A model generated the notes under the pieces. The model ran no database searches. It had not been told where the DNA came from and saw nothing but the letters and a program-made list of their open reading frames with translations. 64,000 bases of DNA from Roseomonas sp. AR75 (lineage in GTDB: Bacteria > Pseudomonadota > Alphaproteobacteria > Acetobacterales > Acetobacteraceae): NCBI RefSeq assembly GCF_005222815.1, contig NZ_STGB01000004.1, positions 62,001 to 126,000 on the forward strand, written 5' to 3'. The translations under genes were made by a program, and so were the position numbers. Position 1 is the stretch's first letter. Each line of letters begins with the position of its first letter. This document shows positions 9,995 to 18,531 of the stretch, one piece after another.

Positions 9995-10617
9995 GCGTTT
10001 CACGTGAAGCAGCCGGGCCTGGCCAGGTTGCGCCTGGGCTGCTCCAGGATCGGCTCGATCGCTTCCTGGACCTGCTTCTGCGGTGGAACGCCCGCATCAA
10101 CCTGGTGGCGGATCGCGACGCGGATGCGATCCGCCACCGGCATGTCGACGACTCGCTGCAACTGCTGCCGCTGCTTCCCGAAGGCGACGAGCCGATCGGC
10201 GATCTCGGCAGCGGCGGCGGCTTCCCGGGCCTGGTCCTGGCCATGGCGCTGACCCGGCCGGTCCACCTGATCGAATCGGACCGGCGCAAATGCGCCTTCC
10301 TGACCGAGGCGGCAGCCCGGCTCGACCTCCACCATGTCACGCTGCACCCGACGCGCATCGAGGCTGCACGGCCGCCGCCGCTGCTCGCCGTCACAGCCCG
10401 CGCGCTGGCTCCGCTCGACACCCTGCTCGAGCATGCCGAGCGTCTGCTCGCCCCGGGCGGTGTCGCGCTCTTCCCGAAGGGGCGAACGGCCGCGGCCGAG
10501 TTGACCGATGCCGAACGCCGCTGGACAGTCCGAGCCGAGCGCTTCCCGAGCCGCACCGACCCCGAGGCCACCATCCTCCGCCTGAGCCAGATCCGACGTG
10601 CCGGACCCGACGCCTGA
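9991..10617 (+). CDS. rsmG: 16S rRNA (guanine-527 N7)-methyltransferase RsmG
   Basis: S-adenosylmethionine-dependent methyltransferase acting on 16S rRNA. Residues around 65-75 give the SAM-binding motif [14 protein letters not shown], and the N-terminal region has the family pattern [13 protein letters not shown] followed by [11 protein letters not shown]. The 208-residue length fits. The GTG start overlaps the mnmG stop (GTGA). The first codons also spell a parS-like site, so the N-terminal SVSREA is constrained by two functions. The 3' end overlaps parA by 20 bases. Confidence 0.96.
   Translation: MSVSREAAGPGQVAPGLLQDRLDRFLDLLLRWNARINLVADRDADAIRHRHVDDSLQLLPLLPEGDEPIGDLGSGGGFPGLVLAMALTRPVHLIESDRRKCAFLTEAAARLDLHHVTLHPTRIEAARPPPLLAVTARALAPLDTLLEHAERLLAPGGVALFPKGRTAAAELTDAERRWTVRAERFPSRTDPEATILRLSQIRRAGPDA
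9996..10011. promoter_or_regulatory. parS: parS-like centromere site 2, inside the start of rsmG
   Basis: CGTTTCACGTGAAGCA matches parS TGTTTCACGTGAAACA at 14 of 16 positions, keeping the full GTTTCACGTGAA core. It begins two bases after the GTG codon of rsmG and lies about 590 bases upstream of parA. Having a second site within 3.3 kb of the first is usual for chromosomal parABS loci. The central twelve bases match exactly; affinity cannot be judged from sequence. Confidence 0.8.
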
Positions 10618-11410
10618 CCGCGGGCCGCCGCGCGTGCTCGCCTTCGCCAACCAGAAGGGCGGCGTCGGCAAGACCACCACGGCCATCAACCTCGCCACGG
10701 CCCTGGCCGCCGAACACAAGGTGCTGGTGCTGGACCTCGATCCGCAGGGCAATGCCTCCACCGGGCTGGGCATCAGCAGGGAGAACCGCACCGCCGGATC
10801 CTATGCCCTGCTGGTCGCGGGCAGGCCGCTGCAGGAGCTGGTCCGGCCGACAGCCGTCCCCAACCTGTCCATCCTCCCCGCGGACCCGGATCTCGCGGGT
10901 GCCGAGGTCGAGCTCGTCACCTTCGACGGCCGGGAACGTCGTCTCGCCACCGCGCTCGCAGCGGATGCGCGGACGCTCGCCTCCTATGATTTCGTGTTCC
11001 TGGACTGCCCCCCCTCCCTTGGGCTGCTGACCTTGAACGCCCTGGTCGCCGCTGATGGCGTCATCGTCCCGCTGCAGACGGAATTCTTTGCTTTGGAAGG
11101 CATCAGCCAGATCACGCGGACCATCGACCGAGTGCGCCGTGCTCTCAACCCGCGCCTTCAACTCGAAGGGATCGTGCTGACCATGGTGGACCGACGTAAC
11201 AATCTTTCGGAACTCGTTGCGGCGGATGTCCGGAGCTTCTTCAAGGAAAAGGTGTTCGAGACGGTGATTCCACGCAACGTGCGGATCAGCGAGTCCCCTT
11301 CCCACGGCCTGCCCGTCCTGCTCTACGATTTCCGCTCACCCGGCGCCCAGGCGCATCTCCGGCTTGCCGCCGAATTCCTGAAAAGGGAGCGCTCGCGCCG
11401 CCGCCCCTGA
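10598..11410 (+). CDS. parA: Chromosome-partitioning ATPase ParA (Soj)
   Basis: Deviant-Walker ATPase that forms a gradient on the nucleoid and moves ParB-bound origins. The motif KGGVGKTTTAINLA near residue 20 contains the signature lysine; the A' motif VLVLDLDPQGNASTGLG and the Walker B-like FVFLDCPPSLGLLTLNAL follow. The 270-residue length and short N-terminus mark a chromosomal ParA rather than a plasmid type with an extra DNA-binding domain. GTG start at 10598. It overlaps parB by one base (TGATG). Confidence 0.97.
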   Translation: MPDPTPDRGPPRVLAFANQKGGVGKTTTAINLATALAAEHKVLVLDLDPQGNASTGLGISRENRTAGSYALLVAGRPLQELVRPTAVPNLSILPADPDLAGAEVELVTFDGRERRLATALAADARTLASYDFVFLDCPPSLGLLTLNALVAADGVIVPLQTEFFALEGISQITRTIDRVRRALNPRLQLEGIVLTMVDRRNNLSELVAADVRSFFKEKVFETVIPRNVRISESPSHGLPVLLYDFRSPGAQAHLRLAAEFLKRERSRRRP

Positions 11411-12276
11411 TGAGCAGCACCACCCGCAAGCCCCCACCATCGCGCCTCGGTCGCGGCCTCTCGGCCCTGATCCCCGACGCGCCTTCCAGCCAGGACGGCG
11501 CCGCGCTCCGCACCCTGCCCGTCGAGGCGCTCGAACCCGGCCCCTTCCAGCCGCGCGGCGGCATGGACAAGGCGAGCCTTGAGGAACTGGCGGATTCCAT
11601 CCGCGAGCACGGCGTCCTCCAGCCCATCCTTGCCCGCGCCAAGCCCGGCCAGGATGGCCGCTACCAGATCATCGGCGGTGAGCGCCGCTGGCGCGCCGCG
11701 CAGGCCGCCCAGCTTCACGAAGTGCCGGTCCTGGTGCGAGACCTCGGCGACCGCGAGGCGATGGCCGTCGGCCTGGTCGAGAACCTCCAGCGCCAGGACC
11801 TCAATGCGATCGAGGAAGCCGAGGGTTATCGTCGCCTGATCGACGAGTTCGGCCTGACCCAGGACGCGCTCGGCCAGGCCGTGGGGAAAAGCCGCAGCCA
11901 TGTCGCCAACACGCTCCGTCTGCTCACCCTCCCCGGCACCGTGCGCGATCTCGTCGGCAACGGCGTGCTCTCCGCAGGGCACGCGCGCGCGCTGGTCGGC
12001 ACCAAGGACCCCGGCCGCCTCGCCGCGCAGATCGTCGCCCGCAGCCTGAACGTCCGCCAGGCCGAGGCCCTCGCCGCCGCCGAGAACCGGCCGCGCGATC
12101 CCGCCACGAATCGCCCGAAGCGCGATGCGGACACCGCCGCTCTGGAGCGCGACCTGACGGAACGCCTGGGTCTTCGGGTGACGGTGAAGCAGCAGGGGAA
12201 GGGGGGCGAGGTCGTCATCCGCTACGGCGACCTCGACCAGCTCGACGGGCTGGTGCGGCTGCTCGGGGGCGGCTGA
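11410..12276 (+). CDS. parB: Chromosome-partitioning protein ParB (Spo0J), CTP-dependent clamp
   Basis: Binds parS, loads as a sliding clamp and stimulates ParA. The N-terminus has RLGRGLSALIP, then the CTP-binding box with IREHGVLQPILARA and GGERRWRAAQ (residues about 60-100), then the parS-recognising helix-turn-helix (LTQDALGQAVGKSRSHVANT, residues about 150-170), and a C-terminal dimerisation domain ending LVRLLGGG. The 288-residue length is typical. The two parS-like sites upstream in the same operon support the assignment. Confidence 0.97.
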   Translation: MSSTTRKPPPSRLGRGLSALIPDAPSSQDGAALRTLPVEALEPGPFQPRGGMDKASLEELADSIREHGVLQPILARAKPGQDGRYQIIGGERRWRAAQAAQLHEVPVLVRDLGDREAMAVGLVENLQRQDLNAIEEAEGYRRLIDEFGLTQDALGQAVGKSRSHVANTLRLLTLPGTVRDLVGNGVLSAGHARALVGTKDPGRLAAQIVARSLNVRQAEALAAAENRPRDPATNRPKRDADTAALERDLTERLGLRVTVKQQGKGGEVVIRYGDLDQLDGLVRLLGGG

Positions 12277-12402
12277 GCCGGGCTGCGCGTCACGGACAGG
12301 CGGTGCCGGCGATCCGGCCAGACACGCCCGGGCGCAGCAGGACTGTTGCCGAGGCGCGACGGAATGGTCCAAGACTGTGGCTACGAAACCCAGGACGGCT
12401 CG

Positions 12403-13017
12403 ATGGCAGGCAACGCAGCAGCGGGACACGCAGGCATGCGCAGGATCGTAGGGGCCGTGGCGACCGCCACGCTGCTGGTCCTGGGACTGCAGCCGTCCGA
12501 GGCTGGGGCAGCCATGCTCATCAGGGTTGCAGAGGACGCTGCCGGCGTCACCTTCGTCGGCAGCGGATCGGTCAATCTCACCGGCCTGACGAAGGTCGAC
12601 TCGGACATCGGCGTGTCATCCATCGATCCAGGCAACAGCCAAATCGTCGTCGGGGGCGCGGTGGATTTCTACGGCTATCCCTCAATACCCGGCCAGTTCG
12701 GGGCCATCGGTGGTCCGGTGTTCGCGACCTCCTCCTCGGGCGATGCCTTCGGTCTCACCTTCCCCTTCATCGGCCTTCCCGCCGGCTACGTCTCGGGCGC
12801 GGACCTCGCCTTTTCGCTGTTCTTCTCCGGCCAGACCCTGGATTCGCTCACGCTGGTGACGGGCAGCTATGTGTGGTCCTGGGGCAGCGGCGCGGACGCC
12901 GATTCGGTGACGCTGCAGATCGGCGCCCCCGGCGCAACCGTGCCGGAGCCGGCCTCGGTCGCCCTGCTGGGCGCCGGGCTCCTCGGCATCGCGGGATTGC
13001 GTCGTCGTCGGCGCTGA
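12403..13017 (+). CDS. Secreted PEP-CTERM sorting-domain protein
   Basis: The protein has an N-terminal signal peptide (hydrophobic ATATLLVLGL, cleavage probably after SEAGA), a beta-rich, glycine- and serine-rich middle with no recognised domain, and a C-terminal sorting signal: VPEPAS, a hydrophobic segment LLGAGLLGIAGL and an arginine cluster. Such proteins are processed by an exosortase at the membrane; no exosortase gene is in this window. I start at 12403 because AGGA lies 7 bases upstream; the ATG at 12436 would give a shorter signal peptide. It is convergent with holA. Confidence 0.85.
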   Translation: MAGNAAAGHAGMRRIVGAVATATLLVLGLQPSEAGAAMLIRVAEDAAGVTFVGSGSVNLTGLTKVDSDIGVSSIDPGNSQIVVGGAVDFYGYPSIPGQFGAIGGPVFATSSSGDAFGLTFPFIGLPAGYVSGADLAFSLFFSGQTLDSLTLVTGSYVWSWGSGADADSVTLQIGAPGATVPEPASVALLGAGLLGIAGLRRRRR

Positions 13018-13035
13018 CCGCGGCGCGGCCGACCC

Positions 13036-14046
13036 CTACCGCGCCGCCTGGCGCGCCTGGCGCGCCAGCATCGCCACTGCCGCCCTGGCGAGCGTGACAT
13101 CCGCCTCGCGGAAGGCCGTGGTCTTGGTGCGCTTCTCCGCCTCCAGCAGCGCCGCGCCCACCGCCTCGAGCTGCGGCGCCGACCACAGGCGCACGGCGCG
13201 GTCAAAGACGGGCTTGTGGCGGAAGAAGACGGGCGGGCGGAGCACCCCGGCATCGCCGCCCGCCAGCACGACCTCATGCAGGCGCTGCACATGGCGCAAC
13301 GCCGCGCGCAACACAGCCACGGGGCTCGCCCCCTCCGCAAAGACCAAGGCCAGCGTCCGGTCTGCCGTGGCGGCATCGCCCACGGACGCCGCCATCAGCG
13401 CCTCCTCCAGGTCGAGCGCCGCGCCCTCGCCCGCGCAGGCCAGCGCGGCATCCTCATCGACCCGGCCGCCGGGCCCGACATAGAGGGCCAGCTTCTCCAT
13501 CTCCCGCCGGGCCAGCATCCGGTCGTCACCGAGCCGCCCGGCCAGCCAAGACAGCGCCCCCGGCTCCGCCTGCACGCCCTGTTCGCGCAGCATCCGCCCG
13601 AGCGTCCCGGCGAGTTCCTCGCCCCGCTCCCGGTAGCAGGCGATCACCGCCACCTCCGGCGCCGCTTCCGCCAGCGTCCGGAGTTTCGAGCGGGCGGGCA
13701 ATACCCCGCCTTCCAGCACGATCAGACCGTCCCCGGGCGCGACGACCGCATCCTTCAGCGGGCCGGCATGCGCATCCGTCGCATCGCGCAGCCGCACGAC
13801 CCGGCGGCCGCCGGTCATGGCGAGTGCCGCGGCCTCACCGGCCAGGAAGCCTGGCTTCGCCGCTTCCTCCCGCGTCGGCTCGGCGAGGCGGAAGGGGTCG
13901 TCCATGGCGCCGCCGAGCACGGTGCGGACCAGCGCCTCGGCGCGCTCACGCACGAGGCCCGGATCGTCGCCATGCAGCAGCACTGCCCGGAAGCCGGCGG
14001 GGTCGCCGAGAACCGATGCGGCCCGGCGCGGCTCGATCTTCGCCAT
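13036..14046 (-). CDS. holA: DNA polymerase III subunit delta
   Basis: Clamp-loader subunit that opens the sliding clamp. The 336-residue sequence is alanine- and arginine-rich but shows the family landmarks: LLHGDDPGLVRERAEALV near the N-terminus, FLAGEAAALAMTGGRRVVRLRDA, a pseudo-Walker region LIVLEGGVLPARSKLR, and the SWLAGRLGDDRMLARREMEKLALY helix pair. It forms an operon with leuS and lptE upstream, the standard alphaproteobacterial arrangement next to parB. Confidence 0.93.
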   Translation of the reverse strand: MAKIEPRRAASVLGDPAGFRAVLLHGDDPGLVRERAEALVRTVLGGAMDDPFRLAEPTREEAAKPGFLAGEAAALAMTGGRRVVRLRDATDAHAGPLKDAVVAPGDGLIVLEGGVLPARSKLRTLAEAAPEVAVIACYRERGEELAGTLGRMLREQGVQAEPGALSWLAGRLGDDRMLARREMEKLALYVGPGGRVDEDAALACAGEGAALDLEEALMAASVGDAATADRTLALVFAEGASPVAVLRAALRHVQRLHEVVLAGGDAGVLRPPVFFRHKPVFDRAVRLWSAPQLEAVGAALLEAEKRTKTTAFREADVTLARAAVAMLARQARQAAR

Positions 14047-14097
14047 CGCCTCAGCGCCGCCGCGCGCAGCGCCCGACCGATGGCGCCGCGGCGGCCC

Positions 14098-14814
14098 TCA
14101 TCGCACGGCGCCAGCCGGCCCGATTCCGCCGCTCAGCCCGCCCTGCTCGCCCAGGCTCTGCCCGGGAATGATCGCCCCCGGCGGGCGGATGATGCTGGGG
14201 TCGGAGGGCGCGGCCTGCGGCACCGGCTCGATCAGCCGCGGCGCGACGCCGTCCTGCAGGCCCCGGAAATTCAGGGCGACGCGCTGCACCACCTCGGTCG
14301 CCAGCACCTCCGCCAGCCGCCTCTCCATCGCCTCCCGGCTCATGTCCGCGGCGAAATACTGGCTTGGCTGGATGTTGAAGGCGTCGATCGCCCGTTCGAA
14401 GCCGTTCGCCACCGTCTCGCGCGGCGTCAGGCGCAGCAGGGTCCAGTTGGCAGTGGCGATGTAGCGCACGCGCGTCGCCGCGCCATCTGGCTGGATGCCG
14501 AGCCCTTCGGCCGAAAAGCTCGGCGTCACCACCAGATCCCAGCGGGCCGCCTTGGTCGCATGGCCGCTGGCGGCGGCGAGGCGCTGTTGCAGGGTCCGGC
14601 GGAGCACCTGGCCGAAGCGGTCGGCGATCAGGCCCACGCGGATCGCCGCAAGCTCATCCGCGATCGCCGGCTCGTTTGCCGCCGCCGGTCCGTAGATCGG
14701 GCGGAAGCCGCAGGCTGCGAGCGCCAGGGGCGCAAGCGCCGCCAGGCCGCGGAGCACGCCCCGCCTGGCGACCGCCACCGCCTTCCCGCCCGTCTCGCCG
14801 CCACCGCGCCGCAT
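14098..14814 (-). CDS. lptE: LPS-assembly lipoprotein LptE
   Basis: Outer-membrane lipoprotein that plugs the LptD barrel and takes part in lipopolysaccharide export. The N-terminus has a basic region, a hydrophobic segment and the lipobox LAAC followed by GFRPIYG, the typical LptE/RlpB start. The 238-residue product then shows the LptE pattern TLQQRLAA and TANWTLL. The proline- and glycine-rich C-terminal tail (from about residue 205) is an extension of the usual domain. It begins four bases after the leuS stop codon and is followed by holA. Confidence 0.9.
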   Translation of the reverse strand: MRRGGGETGGKAVAVARRGVLRGLAALAPLALAACGFRPIYGPAAANEPAIADELAAIRVGLIADRFGQVLRRTLQQRLAAASGHATKAARWDLVVTPSFSAEGLGIQPDGAATRVRYIATANWTLLRLTPRETVANGFERAIDAFNIQPSQYFAADMSREAMERRLAEVLATEVVQRVALNFRGLQDGVAPRLIEPVPQAAPSDPSIIRPPGAIIPGQSLGEQGGLSGGIGPAGAVR

Positions 14815-14818
14815 CGCC

Positions 14819-17506
14819 TCACACCACCAGGTTCACCACGCGCCCGGGCACGTGGATGCGCTTCCTGACCGGCTTGCCGCCGATGGCACGCTGCACGTTC
14901 TCCTCGGCCTCCGCCATCGCGAAGATCTCGGCCTCCGGCGTACCCACCGCCACCTCGATCGTGGCGCGCAGCTTGCCCAGGACCTGCACGGCGAGGGTGA
15001 CGGTCTCGGCCTTCAGCAGGTCGGGATCGGCCTCGGGCCAGCCCATCTCCGCGACAAGCTTCCCCTCATGCGGGCAGAGGACGGAAAAAACCTCCTCGGC
15101 GAGGTGCGGCATCATCGGGGCGGACAGTCGCGCCAGCGTCTCCAGCGCTTCCCGCCGCGCGGCACCCATGCCCTCGGCCGAGGCAGCGGCTTCCGTCTCG
15201 GCGATGGCATTGGCGAATTCGTGGATGCGCGCCACGGCGACGTTGAAGGCGAAGTCGTCGAGCGCCTCGGTCACCGCGGCGATGGTGCGGTGCGTCGCCT
15301 GGCGCAGCTTCCGCGCCGCGCCGGTCACGCCCTCCGCCGAGGTGCCCGGCCGCGGCAGCGACGGCGCGGCATTGGTCGCCAGGCGCCAGATGCGCTGGGT
15401 GAAGCGGAAGGCGCCGGCGACGCCGGATTCCGTCCACTCCATGTCCCGCTCGGGGGGATTGTCGGACAGGATGAACCAGCGTGCGGTGTCCGCGCCGTAC
15501 TTCCCGATGATCGCGCCCGGGTCCACGGTGTTGCGCTTGGATTTCGACATCGCCTCGACGCGGCCGATCACCGCGGGCTCGTTCGAGCCCTTCACCGTGG
15601 CGCTGCGCGTGCCGTCCGCATTGGCGCTGATCTCCACCTCCTCCGGGTAGAGCCAGCGGCCATCGGCGCCCTTGTAGCTTTCATGCTGCACCATCCCCTG
15701 GGTGAAGAGGCCCGCGAAGGGCTCCTCGCATTCCAGATGGCCGGTTGCCTTCATCGCGCGGGTGAAGAAGCGGCTGTAGAGCAGGTGCAGGATCGCGTGC
15801 TCGATGCCGCCGATATACTGGTCCACCGGCAGCCAGGCATCCACGGCGGCGCGCGTCACCGGCTCCGCAGCCTGCGGCGAGCAGAAGCGCGCGAAATACC
15901 AGGAGCTGTCCACGAAGGTGTCGCAGGTGTCCGTCTCGCGCACCGCCGGCTTGCCGCAGGACGGGCAGGCGACATGCTTCCAGCTGGGATGGTGGTCGAG
16001 CGGATTGCCGGGGCGCGAGAAATCCACGTCCTCCGGCAGCACCACCGGCAATTGCTCCTCCGGCACCGGCACGGCGCCGCAGGAATCGCAATGGATCACC
16101 GGGATCGGGCAGCCCCAGTAGCGCTGGCGGGAGATGCCCCAGTCGCGCAGGCGCCAGTTCACCACGCCGACGCCCTGTCCGCCTTCCTCCAGCTTCTCGA
16201 TGACGCGGCGCTTGGCCGTCGGCACGTCGAGCCCGTTCAGGAAGTCCGAGTTGAAGATCTTGCCGTCGTCCGTGTAGGCGACGTCGCCCAGCGTGAAGGT
16301 CGCAGGATCCTCGCCGGGCGGCAGCACCACCGGCAGTACGGTCAGGCCGTATTTGCGGGCGAAATCCATGTCGCGCTGGTCGTGGCCGGGGCAGCCGAAG
16401 ATGGCGCCGGTGCCGTATTCCATCAGCACGAAGTTGGCGATCCAGACGGGGAAGGAGACGCCCGGCAGGAAGGGATGCGCCACGCGGAAGCCGGTATCGT
16501 AGCCGCGTTTTTCGGCCTGCTCGATCGCGGCTTCGGAGGTGCCCATCCGACGGCATTCGGCCACGAATTCCGCGGCGTTCGCGTCGCGCGCCGCCGCTGC
16601 CGCGGCCAGCGGGTGCTCGGCGGCGACGGCAAGGAAAGACATGCCGAACAGCGTGTCCGGCCGCGTCGTGAACACTTCGACCTCTTCGTGCGCCTGCGGC
16701 GCGCCGGCCTGATTCAGACCCTCGGCCTGCGGCCTCGGATCATCAGGACGGCCGGGCTGCAAAAGCTTGAAGCGCACCCGCGCGCCTTCGCTGCGGCCGA
16801 TCCAGTTGGCCTGCATCAGCTTCACCCGCTCCGGCCAGCGGTCGAGCGTGTCCAGCGCCTCCAGCAGGTCCGGCGCATACTTCGTGATGCTCAGGAACCA
16901 CTGGCTGAGCTTCTTCTTCTCGACCAGCGCGCCGGAGCGCCAGCCGCGGCCGTCGATCACCTGCTCGTTCGCCAGCACGGTGCCGTCCACCGGGTCCCAG
17001 TTGACCCAGCTCTCCTTCCGCTCGACCAGGCCGGCCTTCCAGAAATCCAGGAACAGCTTCTGCTGCTTGCCATAGTAGGCGGCGTCGCAGGTGGCGAATT
17101 CGCGCGCCCATTCCAGCGAGAGGCCCATGCGCTGCAGCTCCGCGCGCATGTTGGCGATGTTGTCCCAGGTCCATTTGCCGGGATGCACGCCACGCTCCCG
17201 CGCCGCGTTCTCCGCCGGCAGGCCGAAGGCGTCCCAGCCCATCGGGTGCATCACCAGATGCCCGCGCGCCCGCTTGTAGCGCGCCACCACGTCGCCCAGC
17301 GTGTAGTTGCGCACATGGCCCATGTGGATCTTGCCGGAGGGGTAGGGGAACATCTCCAGCACGTAGTATTTGCGCGCGCCGAGCGGCGGCACGTCGGGCA
17401 CGGCGAAGCAGGCGCGGCGGTCCCACTCCGCCTGCCAGCGCGGCTCGGCGGCGGCGAAGTCGTAGCGGGCTGGCTCTTTGGCGGTCGGCGTGGCGGCGTC
17501 GTTCAT
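14819..17506 (-). CDS. leuS: Leucyl-tRNA synthetase
   Basis: Class I aminoacyl-tRNA synthetase that charges tRNA-Leu. The 895-residue protein has the HIGH-type motif [16 protein letters not shown] near residue 50, the CP1 editing domain with [19 protein letters not shown], a zinc-ribbon-like [15 protein letters not shown] and CPSCGKP, the LeuS signature [16 protein letters not shown], and the KMSKS loop as [13 protein letters not shown] place the start at 17506 ([12 protein letters not shown]), where the family similarity begins; the frame runs further upstream. Confidence 0.98.
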   Translation of the reverse strand: MNDAATPTAKEPARYDFAAAEPRWQAEWDRRACFAVPDVPPLGARKYYVLEMFPYPSGKIHMGHVRNYTLGDVVARYKRARGHLVMHPMGWDAFGLPAENAARERGVHPGKWTWDNIANMRAELQRMGLSLEWAREFATCDAAYYGKQQKLFLDFWKAGLVERKESWVNWDPVDGTVLANEQVIDGRGWRSGALVEKKKLSQWFLSITKYAPDLLEALDTLDRWPERVKLMQANWIGRSEGARVRFKLLQPGRPDDPRPQAEGLNQAGAPQAHEEVEVFTTRPDTLFGMSFLAVAAEHPLAAAAAARDANAAEFVAECRRMGTSEAAIEQAEKRGYDTGFRVAHPFLPGVSFPVWIANFVLMEYGTGAIFGCPGHDQRDMDFARKYGLTVLPVVLPPGEDPATFTLGDVAYTDDGKIFNSDFLNGLDVPTAKRRVIEKLEEGGQGVGVVNWRLRDWGISRQRYWGCPIPVIHCDSCGAVPVPEEQLPVVLPEDVDFSRPGNPLDHHPSWKHVACPSCGKPAVRETDTCDTFVDSSWYFARFCSPQAAEPVTRAAVDAWLPVDQYIGGIEHAILHLLYSRFFTRAMKATGHLECEEPFAGLFTQGMVQHESYKGADGRWLYPEEVEISANADGTRSATVKGSNEPAVIGRVEAMSKSKRNTVDPGAIIGKYGADTARWFILSDNPPERDMEWTESGVAGAFRFTQRIWRLATNAAPSLPRPGTSAEGVTGAARKLRQATHRTIAAVTEALDDFAFNVAVARIHEFANAIAETEAAASAEGMGAARREALETLARLSAPMMPHLAEEVFSVLCPHEGKLVAEMGWPEADPDLLKAETVTLAVQVLGKLRATIEVAVGTPEAEIFAMAEAEENVQRAIGGKPVRKRIHVPGRVVNLVV

Positions 17507-17779
17507 GGTGTCGCGGCAATCGGCAGGGTCGGGGGCAAGGGATAGAACCCACCGGCCCCGCTGGAAAGGCTCGGCAACATCTTGCATTCGCGCAACCACC
17601 CGGCGCACCGGCACCTGTCACGTCTTCGAGCCGGTGCTGGGCGAGCGCGACCATGCCGCGCGGCTGCCCCGATGCTGGACGCAGCCAAGCCGACCAGCGA
17701 GACCCGCGGCATCATCGCCGTGGACCGCACCCTGCCGATGCCCTCCACCCTGTGACGGCGCCCCAGGGCGCCGGGCGTT

Positions 17780-18346
17780 TCAGCGCGAGGCGGCGGTGGA
17801 GTTCGCGCGCAATTCGCGAGCGCGCGCCAGCACCTGGTCTTCCAGCTCGGTCGCGGTGCCGGCCGAAACCGGCGCGTCCACCCAGCCGCCGCCGCGGGCT
17901 TCCTGGCGGAACACCACGATCCGCACCCCGTCCGACCGAAGCTGGCGTCCCAGGATGTAGGCGGTGGCGCGGAAACGTTCGGCGCCGGCGCCGGGCGGCG
18001 AATACCAGTCCGTGATGACGACGCCGCCGAAGGGATCGGCGGAGGTCAGCGGCATGAAGGACAGGGTGTCGAGCGTGGCGCGCCAGAGGAAGGCGTTCAC
18101 GCCGATGCCGGCGGCGCCCCCGGAGTCCGCGGCCTGGCTGCGCTGCTGCGCGCGGTCGGTGCCGAAGAGCAGGATGCCGTCGGAGCCGCCGAGGCGGCCG
18201 CGCACGCCGTCCCGGCCGCGGCCGCTGTTGTATTCGTCCTGGCCGGGCACCCGGAAGTTGCCATCCTCGGAGGAACAGCCCGCGAGCACCAACGCCGCCG
18301 CCATGGCGCAGAGGGCCACGGTCTTCGCCAGAGATCGCTCACCCAT
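17780..18346 (-). CDS. DUF3576 lipoprotein
   Basis: A 188-residue lipoprotein with a signal peptide and lipobox LAGC. The mature part contains GIGVNAFLWRATLDTLSFMPL, GGVVITDWYS and ERFRATAYILGRQLRSDGVRI, which I recognise as the alphaproteobacterial DUF3576 family. The family sits upstream of leuS in many alphaproteobacteria, so its position supports the call and hints at an envelope role, but no function is established. The start at 18346 gives MGERSLAKTVAL; a longer frame exists. Between it and leuS (17507-17779) I see no supportable gene, only a GC-rich inverted repeat at about 17756-17773. Confidence 0.85.
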   Translation of the reverse strand: MGERSLAKTVALCAMAAALVLAGCSSEDGNFRVPGQDEYNSGRGRDGVRGRLGGSDGILLFGTDRAQQRSQAADSGGAAGIGVNAFLWRATLDTLSFMPLTSADPFGGVVITDWYSPPGAGAERFRATAYILGRQLRSDGVRIVVFRQEARGGGWVDAPVSAGTATELEDQVLARARELRANSTAASR

Positions 18347-18475
18347 GCCTGCCGGTCCCATTGTGGAGAAGCGCACCACCCATTCCCCTGCAAGGGCTCC
18401 GCTCTAGCGCGGCTGGCAGGCTATTGGAAGTCGCCGCCCGGCCCTGGCCGAAGCCACGCGGCCCCCCGGACATGG

Positions 18476-18515
18476 AAACGGGGCGGCGGGTCACCCCCGC
18501 CGCCCCGCCCCGTTT
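18476..18515 (-). terminator. Terminator-like hairpin after the porin gene
   Basis: AAACGGGGCGGCGGG (18476-18490) pairs with CCCGCCGCCCC and CGTTT (18496-18515, with a five-base bulge). The stem starts about 16 bases past the porin stop codon and is followed on the minus strand by TTTCC only, so the U-tract is weak. It could act in either direction. Confidence 0.6.
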
Positions 18516-18531
18516 CAGACCGAAGCCTGGA

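Noticed and set aside
14852..17545. Long open frame (897 codons) on the plus strand opposite leuS
   Set aside because: It is the antisense of a certain gene. High third-position GC leaves antisense frames open by chance; the translation is rich in His, Arg and Gly with no family similarity. The same applies to long frames opposite phoH/corC (33282-36032), typA (56382-58262) and lutBC (41485-44208).
17503..17748. Possible 81-codon gene between leuS and the DUF3576 gene
   Set aside because: It overlaps the leuS start and has arginine- and alanine-rich low-complexity content. No ribosome-binding site or homology pattern is visible.
17756..17773. Rho-independent terminator after the DUF3576 gene
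   Set aside because: CGGCGCC/GGCGCCG forms a stem but is short, has no U-tract, and such palindromes are frequent at this GC content; noted in the gene entry only.
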